Source of the DNA: an uncultured Eubacterium sp.
Lineage (GTDB): Bacteria > Bacillota > Clostridia > Lachnospirales > Lachnospiraceae
Reading direction: 5' to 3'
NCBI GenBank assembly: GCA_910584595.1
Contig: CAJUBQ010000033.1
Span: 1-46,232, forward strand
DNA: 46,232 nt
In this document: positions 34,049 to 42,530 of the stretch, piece after piece
Layout: the number at the start of each line of letters is the position of its first letter
Position numbering within the stretch: position 1 is the stretch's first letter
Program-made: the position numbers and the translations under genes
Notes under the pieces: model-generated
Database searches by the model: none
The model's input: the letters and a program-made list of their open reading frames with translations, nothing else
Told to the model about the DNA's origin: nothing

Positions 34049-35914
34049 ATGAATAAGAAAAAATCAACCTACTATTTGGTTCCATTGATTTTATTATTGA
34101 CCATTGTGCCGCTGATTGTATTTGTGCAGAAATATCAGCCTAATCTGATTCAATTTGAATGGAGTTCGCTGGAGGTGGAAAAATTTGATTTTTTTATGTA
34201 CCATAAGGCGATTGCAATTACTGTGATTGGCGTGGTGATGTGTATTTTGCTTGCGTTTCGGTACAAAGCGAAACAGATGGAGTTTAAGCTGAGTTATCAA
34301 TTTATTCCGGTGCTTGTGTATGCAGCATTTACATTATTGTCCACACTGTTTTCGCAGTATAAATATTTTGGCATTCATGGTTCTATGGAAGTTTTTGAAA
34401 CATTGTGGGTGCTGCTAAGCTATTGTGTCATAGCTTTTTATGCGTATCAGTTTGTAAATACATTTGAAGAGCTGGACTGTGTGATGAAGTGGATGACAAT
34501 CGGTCTGGCGGTAATGCTTGCGCTTGGTGTGGGACAGGCAGCCGGTTATGATTTTTTTATGACGCATATCGGCCAGGAATTGATTACGGGCGGCAGGGCC
34601 AGTGACTATGGAATTGATTTGACGTTTGAAAAAGGGAGAGTCTTTTTAACGGTATATAATCCAAACTATGTAGCCTCGTATTTTGCATTGATGATTCCAA
34701 TGGAGGTTGCGCTGCTGATCCGACATAAAAAATGGTATATGAAGGCGGTCTATGCGGTTATGCTTGTTGCGTCTTTGGTATGTCTGCTTGCATCCGGAAA
34801 CCGAAGCGGAATTGTTGCGTTCGCGCTGACCGGTATACTTGTGATTGTTTTTTATTTTAAGAAAATCATGAAAGCATGGAAATTTATCGTCCCGGCAGCA
34901 GTTGTCGCAGCAGTTATTTTTACGGCATTTATATCCAAAAATGATTTGATTATAGAGAAATTTGTGAGATTGTTTACGGCTTCTGAGACGCCGGATCATG
35001 CGATTTCAAAAATCGAAACGAAAGAAGATGTAGCTATCACCTATCAGGGTGAGGTATTTCATACAAGATATGAGATTACAGAGGAAGGATATATAAGCGT
35101 ATCGTTGTATGATGATGAAAATGAGAGCATCAATCATACATTTGATGAAAATAACTATCTTTATGTTGTGGATGATCCGCGGTTTCCGGGATTTACGATT
35201 CAGGCGGTAAATTTGAATGAAGAAGTCGCATTAGGGGTGGTCGCAGATAATATCACCTGGTATTTCAAAAAAGGGGACGATAATACTTATTACTATTATA
35301 ATATATTTGGACGATGGGACAAGATTAATAATCCGCCGCGTGTAGCAGTTAAGTTTTTAGAAAGAGTATTTGAGGAACGAGGAACGATTTGGTCTAAAAC
35401 AATACCAATGCTGAAAAACAGCATTTTGTTTGGAACAGGGGCAGATACTTATACCGTTACGTATCCGCAGAATGATTATGTAAATAAGACGTATGCCGGC
35501 ACACAGGCAGCTTTGGATGTCAAACCGCACTGTTTTTATCTGCAGGTGGCTACGCAGAGCGGGGTTCCGGCAATGATAGCTATTATCGTATTTTATGTAT
35601 GGTATTTTATTACGGGTGCGAAGTTATACTGGAGAGCTTCTTATAAGGATGGCATAGAAGTTCTTGGCGCTGGTATTATGTTTGCTACCTTTACGTATAT
35701 GATAGTTTCCATATTGAATGACTCTACGGTATCCGTTGCTCCGATTTTCTGGGCATTGATGGGCCTTGGCGTTTCTGTAAATGAAATGGTAGATAAAAAG
35801 CTGAAACTGCAGCTGGATCCGGTACCGGCATCGCAGATAGAAAGCAATGTGAAAAGCCATTCGGCGGATGGAAAAGCAATAAAAAATAAGTCTAAGAAAA
35901 GGTCGAGAAAATAA
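34049..35914 (+). CDS. O-antigen ligase-like (Wzy_C) membrane protein
   Basis: A 621-residue protein with about ten to twelve membrane segments. It contains the Wzy_C/O-antigen-ligase features: VYNPNYVASYFALMIPMEVA, VCLLASGNRSGIVAF (the conserved S-x-GN-RSG) and, after a large ~160-residue extracellular loop, MLKNSILFGTGADTYTVTYP and DVKPHCFYLQVATQSGVPAM. Proteins of this class join or polymerise glycans outside the membrane, for capsule, teichoic acid or glycoprotein. The tail is Lys/Arg-rich. The ATG at 34049 is chosen because AAGGAAGGG lies 9 bases upstream. The thymidylate kinase gene follows 2 bases later. The glycan substrate is not known. Confidence 0.8.
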   Translation: MNKKKSTYYLVPLILLLTIVPLIVFVQKYQPNLIQFEWSSLEVEKFDFFMYHKAIAITVIGVVMCILLAFRYKAKQMEFKLSYQFIPVLVYAAFTLLSTLFSQYKYFGIHGSMEVFETLWVLLSYCVIAFYAYQFVNTFEELDCVMKWMTIGLAVMLALGVGQAAGYDFFMTHIGQELITGGRASDYGIDLTFEKGRVFLTVYNPNYVASYFALMIPMEVALLIRHKKWYMKAVYAVMLVASLVCLLASGNRSGIVAFALTGILVIVFYFKKIMKAWKFIVPAAVVAAVIFTAFISKNDLIIEKFVRLFTASETPDHAISKIETKEDVAITYQGEVFHTRYEITEEGYISVSLYDDENESINHTFDENNYLYVVDDPRFPGFTIQAVNLNEEVALGVVADNITWYFKKGDDNTYYYYNIFGRWDKINNPPRVAVKFLERVFEERGTIWSKTIPMLKNSILFGTGADTYTVTYPQNDYVNKTYAGTQAALDVKPHCFYLQVATQSGVPAMIAIIVFYVWYFITGAKLYWRASYKDGIEVLGAGIMFATFTYMIVSILNDSTVSVAPIFWALMGLGVSVNEMVDKKLKLQLDPVPASQIESNVKSHSADGKAIKNKSKKRSRK

Positions 35915-35916
35915 GT

Positions 35917-36582
35917 ATGAATCATATAGATAATCATAATGGTGTGTTGATTGCATTTGAAGGAATTGATGGAAGCGGAAAAAGTACGCAGATACGTCTG
36001 CTTGCAGAGAGACTTCAGCAAATGGGGATTTCTTTCTATACGACAATGGAACCGTCAGATGCGCCGATCGGGTCGATGATTCGTCAGATTTTGACGGGGA
36101 GGATGCAGGCAGATCCAAAGGTTATAGCGGCGCTGTTCACGGCAGACAGATTGGATCATCTGCTGAATGATGTAAATGGAGTTGTGCGCAAAATAGAAAA
36201 TGGTACGGTTGTGCTGATGGACAGATATTATTTTTCGTCTTATGCTTATCAAAGTGTAGAGCTGCCGATGGACTGGCTGATTCATGCAAATGAACCATGC
36301 AAAGAAATCTTGAGACCGGAGATAAATCTTTTTCTTGATATAGAGCCAAAGCTTGCGATGGAACGCATTTCCAAAAACCGGTTTCAAAAGGAACTGTTTG
36401 AAGAACAATCCCGGCTGGAACAGGTGCGGCAGAACTATTTGGAAGCGTTTGACAAACTGCATGGGGAAGAGCGGGTGATTGTCATTAATGGAAATCAGGA
36501 TCCGCAGGCTGTCGCAGATGATATCTGGATGGTTGTGCAGGAATATGTTACAGTACATGCAGCAGGAGGGATGAAAGCATGA
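35917..36582 (+). CDS. tmk: Thymidylate kinase
   Basis: A 221-residue dTMP kinase that makes dTDP from dTMP for DNA synthesis. P-loop AFEGIDGSGKST (~13-24), the DRX-type motif VLMDRYYFSSYAYQ, LFLDIEPKLAMERIS and the lid with R residues near FEEQSRLEQVRQNYL are all present. The length is normal for the family. The C-terminal end EYVTVHAAGGMKA is encoded by the first copy of a 41-base tandem duplication and is probably not part of the conserved fold. It starts 2 bases after the ligase-like gene; the ribosome binding site is weak, so coupling is likely. Confidence 0.92.
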   Translation: MNHIDNHNGVLIAFEGIDGSGKSTQIRLLAERLQQMGISFYTTMEPSDAPIGSMIRQILTGRMQADPKVIAALFTADRLDHLLNDVNGVVRKIENGTVVLMDRYYFSSYAYQSVELPMDWLIHANEPCKEILRPEINLFLDIEPKLAMERISKNRFQKELFEEQSRLEQVRQNYLEAFDKLHGEERVIVINGNQDPQAVADDIWMVVQEYVTVHAAGGMKA

Positions 36583-36640
36583 AATATGTCACAGTACGTG
36601 CAGCAGGAGGGATGAAAGCATGAAATATGCAACAGCAAAT
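36542..36640 (+). repeat. 41-base tandem duplication with partial third copy
   Basis: The unit at 36542-36582 (containing GCAGCAGGAGGGATGAAAGC and a stop) is repeated at 36583-36623 with two base changes, and the third start (AAATATG) runs into the next gene. Copy 2 creates a 14-codon orphan frame at 36579-36623, and supplies GGAGGG upstream of the start at 36620. Confidence 0.9.
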
Positions 36641-37075
36641 GAGTGGAATCATTTTGATTTTTCACAAGCTTATATTCAGGAAATACAAAAGATCAATGGC
36701 TGCCTTCAGTTTACGCTTGATAATGTGATGATTCTTCCTGAAAATTCACAAAATCGGGACATCCGGCAGATGCGTGCGAACGAGCTGTATTTTCAGATAC
36801 ATAACGCAGAGATTGTACAGTTTGTAGAAGAAGGTTATAAAGTCTATAACGCGGACGGCAAATTAATGGAACAGTACGAAGATAAAGAACTGGAGCCGGA
36901 TACTTATTATGAAATGTTAAAATCATTTACGGATGGGGAAAGCTGCATTTATGCGCTGGAAAAATCAGAAGATACATATAGGATAACGATTGATGCCTGT
37001 AATGAACGGACTTATGTTTTACATATTGCAGGTACCCGGGATGCGGAGGAATGGAACCGTTTTCTGAATGTATAG
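36620..37075 (+). CDS. Hypothetical protein, conserved-looking
   Basis: A 151-residue soluble, acidic protein that I do not recognise. It starts MKYATANEWNHFDFSQAYI and reads as alternating beta strands (NGCLQFTLDNVMIL, RANELYFQIHNAEIVQF) with an acidic C-terminal half (EDTYRITIDACNERTYVLHI). Its start codon lies at the third copy of the 41-base duplication, so the leader was produced by a local copying event; GGAGGG at 36607-36612 is the ribosome binding site. It is followed 16 bases later by nudC. Nothing shows its function. Confidence 0.7.
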   Translation: MKYATANEWNHFDFSQAYIQEIQKINGCLQFTLDNVMILPENSQNRDIRQMRANELYFQIHNAEIVQFVEEGYKVYNADGKLMEQYEDKELEPDTYYEMLKSFTDGESCIYALEKSEDTYRITIDACNERTYVLHIAGTRDAEEWNRFLNV

Positions 37076-37091
37076 ATCAGGGAGTGTTACA

Positions 37092-37952
37092 ATGATTCAG
37101 GATATTGCACCAAAGAAGTTTCACAATGAATTTCAATTAAAGAAACCAAATGAAAATGATCGCATAGCAGTTTTTTTGGAAAATAATATTTTGATAAAAG
37201 AAAAATACAGTCATTGGCGGCTGCCAAAGCGTGCAGAGATAGAGAATGTTTTGGGCCATTCCTTAACGGTAGATACGTATTTGTTTTGCATAGATCAGGA
37301 TTCATACTTTTTATATTCAAATGATCCGGGTGCATGGAAAGCATGGGATGATACAAAAACAGAATTTCGATGGGTGAAAATGTCAGGGCTTCGGGCACAT
37401 GCAGACCGTGAGCTTTGCTTTGCGGTTTATACGGCATATCACTTGTGCCAATGGTATAAAAACCACAGATTTTGTGGCCGCTGCGGCGCTAAGACTGTGC
37501 CGGATGCAAAAGAGCGTATGCTTTATTGCAGGGAGTGCGGCAATCAGATCTATCCGAGAATCGCTCCTGCGGTGATTGCGGCCGTGACAAATGGCGACAA
37601 GATATTGCTGACAAAGTACGCAAATCGGGAATATAAACGGTATGCGCTGATTGCCGGATTTACGGAAATTGGTGAGACAGCGGAGGACACGGTAAGGCGT
37701 GAAGTTATGGAAGAGACGGGTGTACGGGTGAAAAATATCCGGTACTACAAATCGCAGCCGTGGGGGATTGATGGGAATCTGCTGCTGGGTTATTTTGCGC
37801 AGTTAGATGGGAGCGATCAAATTTCACTGGATGAAAATGAACTTGCATCAGCAGAATGGGTCAGCCGGGAGCAGCTGAAAGATATGGATGATTCATTCAG
37901 CCTGACAAGAGAAATGATGCGTGTTTTTTATGAAAATGAACGGTCTGTATAG
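37092..37952 (+). CDS. nudC: NAD+/NADH pyrophosphatase, Nudix
   Basis: A 286-residue Nudix hydrolase that splits NADH (and removes NAD caps from RNA in characterised members). It has a zinc ribbon, CGRCGAKT ... CRECGNQIYP (~125-150), then the Nudix box GFTEIGETAEDTVRREVMEE followed by TGV. The downstream SQPWGIDGNLLLGYF corresponds to the NudC-specific SQPWPFPxS motif but reads GID instead of PFP, a variant seen in Firmicutes enzymes. GGGAGTG upstream sets the ATG at 37092. It lies in an unrelated set of metabolic genes. Confidence 0.88.
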   Translation: MIQDIAPKKFHNEFQLKKPNENDRIAVFLENNILIKEKYSHWRLPKRAEIENVLGHSLTVDTYLFCIDQDSYFLYSNDPGAWKAWDDTKTEFRWVKMSGLRAHADRELCFAVYTAYHLCQWYKNHRFCGRCGAKTVPDAKERMLYCRECGNQIYPRIAPAVIAAVTNGDKILLTKYANREYKRYALIAGFTEIGETAEDTVRREVMEETGVRVKNIRYYKSQPWGIDGNLLLGYFAQLDGSDQISLDENELASAEWVSREQLKDMDDSFSLTREMMRVFYENERSV

Positions 37953-38001
37953 CAATTTTAATAAAAGTGTAGTATGATAAACAAAAAATGGAGGTATAAA
38001 T

Positions 38002-38244
38002 ATGGTGAATCCGGCTATGATTTTTAAGATGAAAAGTATGTGGGATGAATTTACACGCAGTCATCCGAAGCTGCCGAAGTTTTTTCAGGCGGTTGTCAGC
38101 CGGCCTTTAGAGGAAGGAACAATTATTGAAATGACTATCCGGCGGCCAAATGGGGATACGCTTACCTCAAATGTAAAGCTGACGGCTTCGGATCTGGATC
38201 TGATAGAACAGATCAAAGAATTGGGAACAGCAAATATTTCGTAA
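38002..38244 (+). CDS. Small conserved hypothetical protein
   Basis: An 80-residue protein, MVNPAMIFKMKSMWDEFTRS..., with a helical start, a beta centre (EGTIIEMTIRRPNGDTLTSN) and a helical end (ASDLDLIEQIKELG). GGAGGTATAA precedes the ATG. The small size and text are common in Lachnospiraceae genomes, but I know of no function. It may be coupled in expression to the next small gene, ~90 bases downstream. Confidence 0.68.
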   Translation: MVNPAMIFKMKSMWDEFTRSHPKLPKFFQAVVSRPLEEGTIIEMTIRRPNGDTLTSNVKLTASDLDLIEQIKELGTANIS

Positions 38245-38331
38245 GGAACGTTAAAAATACAGATGATAAGGAAACTGTTCCAAGTATCCGACATACTGTA
38301 TAGATAGAGAATGCAGGCGGTAGGAATGATT

Positions 38332-38721
38332 ATGGAAAAAACAGCACAATTTAATGTGGAATCAGTAGATAGCCTGATCGATCGGTTCCGTGTCAATGGT
38401 CTGGAAACGATTAATCTGGGGCTGCTTTGTTTTCGGTTTGCTCCGGCATTAAAGGAAATGAATCTGATATCCGTACTGACAAAGATTTCGAAAATGCTTC
38501 AGACAAAAAAGGTTGCGCAAGTAGAGGACAGCCATATTACAAGCTGGTACTTTAATTTTTATGCGGGATTTATCCAATATCTGGTCAATCGTAATATTAA
38601 GTTTGAATTATATTACTCCAAAAAAGGAAGAAATTGGAAGGAAAGGCTGGATTTGGCGCTGCTGTGCAGACAATTGGGCAATTATCGCAGAGCATATGAA
38701 AAAAAGCTGAAATCAGCATGA
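38332..38721 (+). CDS. Hypothetical protein
   Basis: A 129-residue basic protein of unknown family. It has a MEKTAQFNVESVDSLIDRFR start, the region GLLCFRFAPALKEMNLISVL and a C-terminal RNWKERLDLALLCRQLGNYR. The start at 38332 is chosen because an AGGA element lies 6 bases upstream; starts at 38326 and 38311 are also possible and would add 2 or 7 residues. No motif shows its function. Confidence 0.6.
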   Translation: MEKTAQFNVESVDSLIDRFRVNGLETINLGLLCFRFAPALKEMNLISVLTKISKMLQTKKVAQVEDSHITSWYFNFYAGFIQYLVNRNIKFELYYSKKGRNWKERLDLALLCRQLGNYRRAYEKKLKSA

Positions 38722-38843
38722 GCGTATGTTTTCCCGTATACTAAAATTTTCCAGTATAAAAGAAGGCTCCGTGACCATACTATCAATACAATGTTTGAAC
38801 AAAACATTGCAATTATAGATAGGAAAATAGGAGGCTATGAAAA

Positions 38844-39065
38844 ATGGCAAAGAACAAGACATCAAATGCATCTAACTCTACAAATGCAAATAATGCAAAC
38901 AATGCGTCAAATGCGAGCAATGCATCAAACGCGAGCAATGCATCAAATGCAAGCAATGCAAACAACAGCTCTAACAGAGCAAGCAACGCCAGCAATGCTC
39001 AGAATGCTAAAAACCAGGCTTCTAACAAAGCTGACAGCAAATTTTCAGACTGCCACACAAAATAA
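38844..39065 (+). CDS. Asn/Ala/Ser-repeat small protein
   Basis: A 73-residue protein made almost only of Asn, Ala and Ser: MAKNKTSNASNSTNA, then NASNAS/NANN repeats, ending KADSKFSDCHTK. At the DNA level the middle (38885-38972) is a tandem repeat built from AATGCX-type 9-base steps, most clearly the 18-base AATGCGAGCAATGCATCA. Low-complexity Asn-rich small proteins like this are seen in spore formers, but a spore role is only a possibility. GGAGGCT lies upstream and a strong terminator follows, so it is a real single-gene transcript. Its length is likely to vary between strains. Confidence 0.65.
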   Translation: MAKNKTSNASNSTNANNANNASNASNASNASNASNASNANNSSNRASNASNAQNAKNQASNKADSKFSDCHTK

Positions 39066-39104
39066 GAATGGCAATCGCTCCTCAATTGAATAGACTATAT
39101 TAAC

Positions 39105-39157
39105 AAAACAGCTCTGTACAAAAGAAACAGCAGTTTCTTTTGCACAGGGCTGTTTGT
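39105..39157 (+). terminator. Strong rho-independent terminator
   Basis: AAACAGCTCTGTACAAAAG pairs with CTTTTGCACAGGGCTGTTT through a ~20-base stem with minor mismatches. It lies between the repeat-protein gene and the rhodanese gene. Confidence 0.8.
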
Positions 39158-39171
39158 ATATAGGAGGAGCT

Positions 39172-39480
39172 ATGGATTTTGAATTGATTAAATGTAAAGA
39201 TGCACCAGCATATTTAAATCGAAGGGACACTTTTTTTGTAGATTTAAGAGATCCGGAACAATATATAGAATATCATTTGCCTGGGGCCAGAAACTTTCCA
39301 TATGAACATATGGCAGAATGGGAGCATAAGCTGCCAGTCAGAGGAAATATCATTTTTTACTGTGAACATGGAAATCTGAGCCTGATGGCGGCAAAGCGGC
39401 TAAGTAAAAGGGGATATCATGTCGGGGCGTTAATTGGTGGTGTTGAGTGTTTTTTGTCACAAAATGCGCATATCAAATAA
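39172..39480 (+). CDS. Single-domain rhodanese (sulfurtransferase-like)
   Basis: A 102-residue rhodanese domain: DTFFVDLRDPEQYIEYHLPG (the D-R-xx-Y-xx-H-PGA signature), then the active-site loop IFYCEHGNLSLMAAKRL with catalytic Cys, and GYHVGALIGGVECF. Such proteins carry persulfide sulfur for sulfur relay or detoxification in the cytoplasm. GGAGGAGC immediately precedes the ATG at 39172, which fixes the start. It is a single gene; the partner is unknown. Confidence 0.85.
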   Translation: MDFELIKCKDAPAYLNRRDTFFVDLRDPEQYIEYHLPGARNFPYEHMAEWEHKLPVRGNIIFYCEHGNLSLMAAKRLSKRGYHVGALIGGVECFLSQNAHIK

Positions 39481-39487
39481 AATTTGA

Positions 39488-39516
39488 TTGACACCGTAAA
39501 TCAGACAAGATAATAT
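39488..39516 (+). promoter_or_regulatory. Promoter of the methyltransferase gene
   Basis: TTGACA at 39488-39493, a 17-base spacer and TAATAT at 39511-39516, 63 bases before the methyltransferase start. Confidence 0.6.
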
Positions 39517-39579
39517 AAACTAAGAAAAACAGATAACAGAAACCGAAAAGCTAAAATAAAGGAAAACAATGGAGAAATT

Positions 39580-40743
39580 ATGCGGACATTTGAATTAACA
39601 GCGCCTTGCCATTTTGGACTGGAAGCTGTATTAAAAAAAGAAGTTTACGATCTTGGATATGAAATCACAAAAGTTGAAGATGGGAAAGTCACATTTACAG
39701 GAGATGCGCAGGCAATCTGTCGTGCCAATATTTTTTTGCGTACGGCAGAAAGGGTGCTGCTAAAAGCAGGCAGCTTTCATGCGGTTACTTATGATGAATT
39801 GTTTGAAGGCATTCGTGCGCTGCCGTGGGAAATTTATTTGCCAAAAGATGCAAAATTCTGGGTTACAAAGGCGTCCTCTATCAGGAGCAAGCTGTTCAGC
39901 CCGTCAGATATTCAAAAAATTGTGAAAAAAGCAATTGTTGAAAAGATGAAGGAATATTATGACCGGGAATGGTTTACGGAGACAGGCGCACAATATCCGA
40001 TTCGAATTTTTTTGTTAAAAGATGAAGTGACAGTTACCATCGATACGACCGGGGAATCGCTGCATAAGCGTGGATATCGTACGATGAGCGGACTTGCGCC
40101 GATTTCTGAGACATTGGCAGCTGCGTTAATCAAGCTGACGCCATGGCATGCAGACCGTATTTTGGTCGATCCGTTTTGCGGCAGCGGCACATTTCCAATT
40201 GAAGCCGCTTTGATGGCTGCAAATATCGCACCGGGCATGAATCGGGAATTTACGGCGCAGGAATGGGAAAATATGATCTCAAAAAAGATTTGGTATGAAG
40301 CGTTAGAGGAAGCGAGGGATCTTGAAAAGCCGGATATTGCTGTCGATATTCAGGGGTATGATATCGATGGAGACGTGATCCGTATCGCACGTGAAAACGC
40401 AAAGCGTGCGGGAGTGGATCATTTGATCCATTTTCAAAAAAGAAGTATTCAACAGCTTCGGCATCCGAAGAAGTATGGATTTTTGATTACGAATCCGCCA
40501 TATGGGGAACGTATGGAAGATAAACGGGATTTGCCGAAGCTGTATGAGCAGATAGGAGAAGCATATCGGAATCTGGATGCATGGTCGTTATACATAATTA
40601 CCGGATATGGAGATACAGAACGGTTTGTTGGACGCAGTGCAGATAAAAAACGAAAGATTTATAACGGGATGCTTAAGACGAATTTTTATCAGTTTATGGG
40701 GCCGAAACCTCCAAAAAGGAAAAAGGAAGAATGCATGAATTAA
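39580..40743 (+). CDS. THUMP-domain 23S rRNA methyltransferase (RlmL/YpsC-like)
   Basis: A 387-residue RNA methyltransferase. The N-terminal THUMP-type domain (~1-160; FELTAPCHFGLEAVLKKEVY, FWVTKASSIRSKLFS) binds RNA. The SAM domain (~165-380) has DPFCGSGTFPIEAALMA and the N6/N2-type motif LITNPPYGERM. The pattern is that of RlmL/YpsC, which makes N2-methylguanosine in 23S rRNA. The length matches YpsC-type enzymes that lack the second (RlmK) half. GGAG precedes the ATG at 39580. The 3' end overlaps the protease gene by 13 bases. Confidence 0.9.
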   Translation: MRTFELTAPCHFGLEAVLKKEVYDLGYEITKVEDGKVTFTGDAQAICRANIFLRTAERVLLKAGSFHAVTYDELFEGIRALPWEIYLPKDAKFWVTKASSIRSKLFSPSDIQKIVKKAIVEKMKEYYDREWFTETGAQYPIRIFLLKDEVTVTIDTTGESLHKRGYRTMSGLAPISETLAAALIKLTPWHADRILVDPFCGSGTFPIEAALMAANIAPGMNREFTAQEWENMISKKIWYEALEEARDLEKPDIAVDIQGYDIDGDVIRIARENAKRAGVDHLIHFQKRSIQQLRHPKKYGFLITNPPYGERMEDKRDLPKLYEQIGEAYRNLDAWSLYIITGYGDTERFVGRSADKKRKIYNGMLKTNFYQFMGPKPPKRKKEECMN

Positions 40744-42476
40744 AAAGGTATGTCTGGTCTGCGGTCATACTTGGAATGTTAATGCTTTTGAAGTTTGAGT
40801 TTATCGGGCAGAGTTTTGCACATACGCAGAAAGTTCAGGGAGCAAATCTGTCCAGGGAAGAATGGGATCCTGTCATTGCAGAAGAAGTAAATCAAAGGTA
40901 TTTGGCTATTCATATTGACGGACGTAAATTTTCCAATCTGGAAGATGGTATTTATATGGATGATGAACGCAGGGTGATGCTTCCGACGGCTTTGCTGCGG
41001 GACGGCTTTGCATGCAGTGCGCATCTGTATGATAAAAAACTTCTGGTTATTGAGAAAAGCGAAGATACGTTTGAATTTAAACCAAATCAAAATTATTATA
41101 TTAAAAATAAAGAAAAGATAGTCAAACAACCGTCACTCATAGAGCAAAACGGCAGATATTATCTTCCGCTGGATATACTGATGGAAGAACTTGGATATGC
41201 GTGTCAATGGGACATGGAGGAAAATGTGCTGATTGTCCAGAGCGTACGGCCGGATGACGATATACATCTTCCCTATCAGTATGATTTAAGAGAGAAAGGA
41301 CGCGCACCAAAGATTCGGGATCAGGGGCCTTATGGCACATGCTGGGCGTTTGCATCATTGACAGCGCTGGAATCAGCTCTAATGCCGGAAACAAATATGC
41401 AGCTGTCCGTAGATCATATGAATCAGAATCATAGCTTTACAAGCTCACTGAAAGATGGCGGGCAGTATACGATGGCGATGGCATATCTGGCTGCATGGCA
41501 GGGGCCGGTCAGAGAAGAGGACGATCCTTATGGAGATGGTGAGACGGATTCCTCGTTGACTGCTGTAAAACATGTGCAGGATATGCAGATTATCGATGCG
41601 AAAGATTTGGATGGGATTAAACAGGCGGTTTTCCAATATGGCGGGGTTGAGAGCTGTATTTATACGACGCTGCAAAATGCGGATGGTGATTCTTCTTATT
41701 ATAATAGAGAAAAATACGCTTACTGCTATATGGGAGAAGAAAAACCAAATCATGATGTAGTTATTATTGGCTGGGACGATAATTTTCCACGAGAAAATTT
41801 TCAGACAGCTGTTGCGGATGATGGTGCGTTTATTTGTCAGAATAGTTGGGGAGCAGACTTTGGCGATGACGGGGTTTTTTATGTGTCCTATTATGATACA
41901 AATATCGGGATCCATAATCTTGTTTTTACCGGAGTGGAAGAGGCGGATAATTATGATAAGCTGTATCAGTCTGATTTATGCGGATGGGTCGGCCAGATGG
42001 GATACAATAAAGAAAGTATCTATGGGGCAAATGTTTATCTGACAGAGGAAGAAGAGGATATTGCGGCAGCAGGGTTTTATACGACGGGTAAGAATACAGG
42101 CTATCAGGTCTATATCGTTTCGGAATTTACGGATATATCATCGATGGATGAACGGATACTTGTGGCAGAGGGAAGGCTGTCTCATGCGGGATATCATACG
42201 ATTCGCTTTGACCAGTCGATTCGTGTGCCCAAAAACAGAAAATTTGCAGTAGTAGTCTGGCTGTCTACACCAAATGAAGTTCGTCCAATGGCAATTGAAT
42301 ACGCTGCTGACGAGCTGACACAGGATGTAGATTTAGAGGATGGCGAGGGCTATGTCAGTGCACAGGGAAAGAATTGGGCAGATGTAAAAGAAAGCTCGGA
42401 CTGTAATCTTTGTATTAAAGCATATACAAGGCGTCCGTCGAAAAAACGGCTGCATATGATGAAAGGTGAAAAATAA
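40731..42476 (+). CDS. Secreted papain-like (C1-type) cysteine protease with N-terminal domain
   Basis: A 581-residue exported protease. A hydrophobic segment (~8-24) serves as signal or anchor. A ~100-residue domain (DGIYMDDERRVMLPTALLRD; YYLPLDILMEELGYACQWD) resembles the copper-amine-oxidase-N-like module common in Firmicutes surface proteins. The catalytic domain has IRDQGPYGTCWAFASL with Cys204, NHDVVIIGWDD with His341 and FICQNSWGADFG with Asn371. A C-terminal ~170-residue beta domain (AAGFYTTGKNTGYQVYIVS) is lectin-like, as in C1 peptidase homologues with lectin-like ends. It overlaps the methyltransferase gene by 13 bases. It is probably surface-bound; substrates are unknown. Confidence 0.85.
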   Translation: MHELKRYVWSAVILGMLMLLKFEFIGQSFAHTQKVQGANLSREEWDPVIAEEVNQRYLAIHIDGRKFSNLEDGIYMDDERRVMLPTALLRDGFACSAHLYDKKLLVIEKSEDTFEFKPNQNYYIKNKEKIVKQPSLIEQNGRYYLPLDILMEELGYACQWDMEENVLIVQSVRPDDDIHLPYQYDLREKGRAPKIRDQGPYGTCWAFASLTALESALMPETNMQLSVDHMNQNHSFTSSLKDGGQYTMAMAYLAAWQGPVREEDDPYGDGETDSSLTAVKHVQDMQIIDAKDLDGIKQAVFQYGGVESCIYTTLQNADGDSSYYNREKYAYCYMGEEKPNHDVVIIGWDDNFPRENFQTAVADDGAFICQNSWGADFGDDGVFYVSYYDTNIGIHNLVFTGVEEADNYDKLYQSDLCGWVGQMGYNKESIYGANVYLTEEEEDIAAAGFYTTGKNTGYQVYIVSEFTDISSMDERILVAEGRLSHAGYHTIRFDQSIRVPKNRKFAVVVWLSTPNEVRPMAIEYAADELTQDVDLEDGEGYVSAQGKNWADVKESSDCNLCIKAYTRRPSKKRLHMMKGEK

Positions 42477-42530
42477 CTTACAGATGGATTCAGCCCGGGG
42501 CTGATGAGGGAAACAGAGGAGGAAGCGGTT

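Noticed and set aside
38872..38985. Possible CRISPR array or direct-repeat locus
   Set aside because: The repeats are 9-18 bases without spacers and are in frame with an Asn/Ala/Ser protein, so they are coding repeats.
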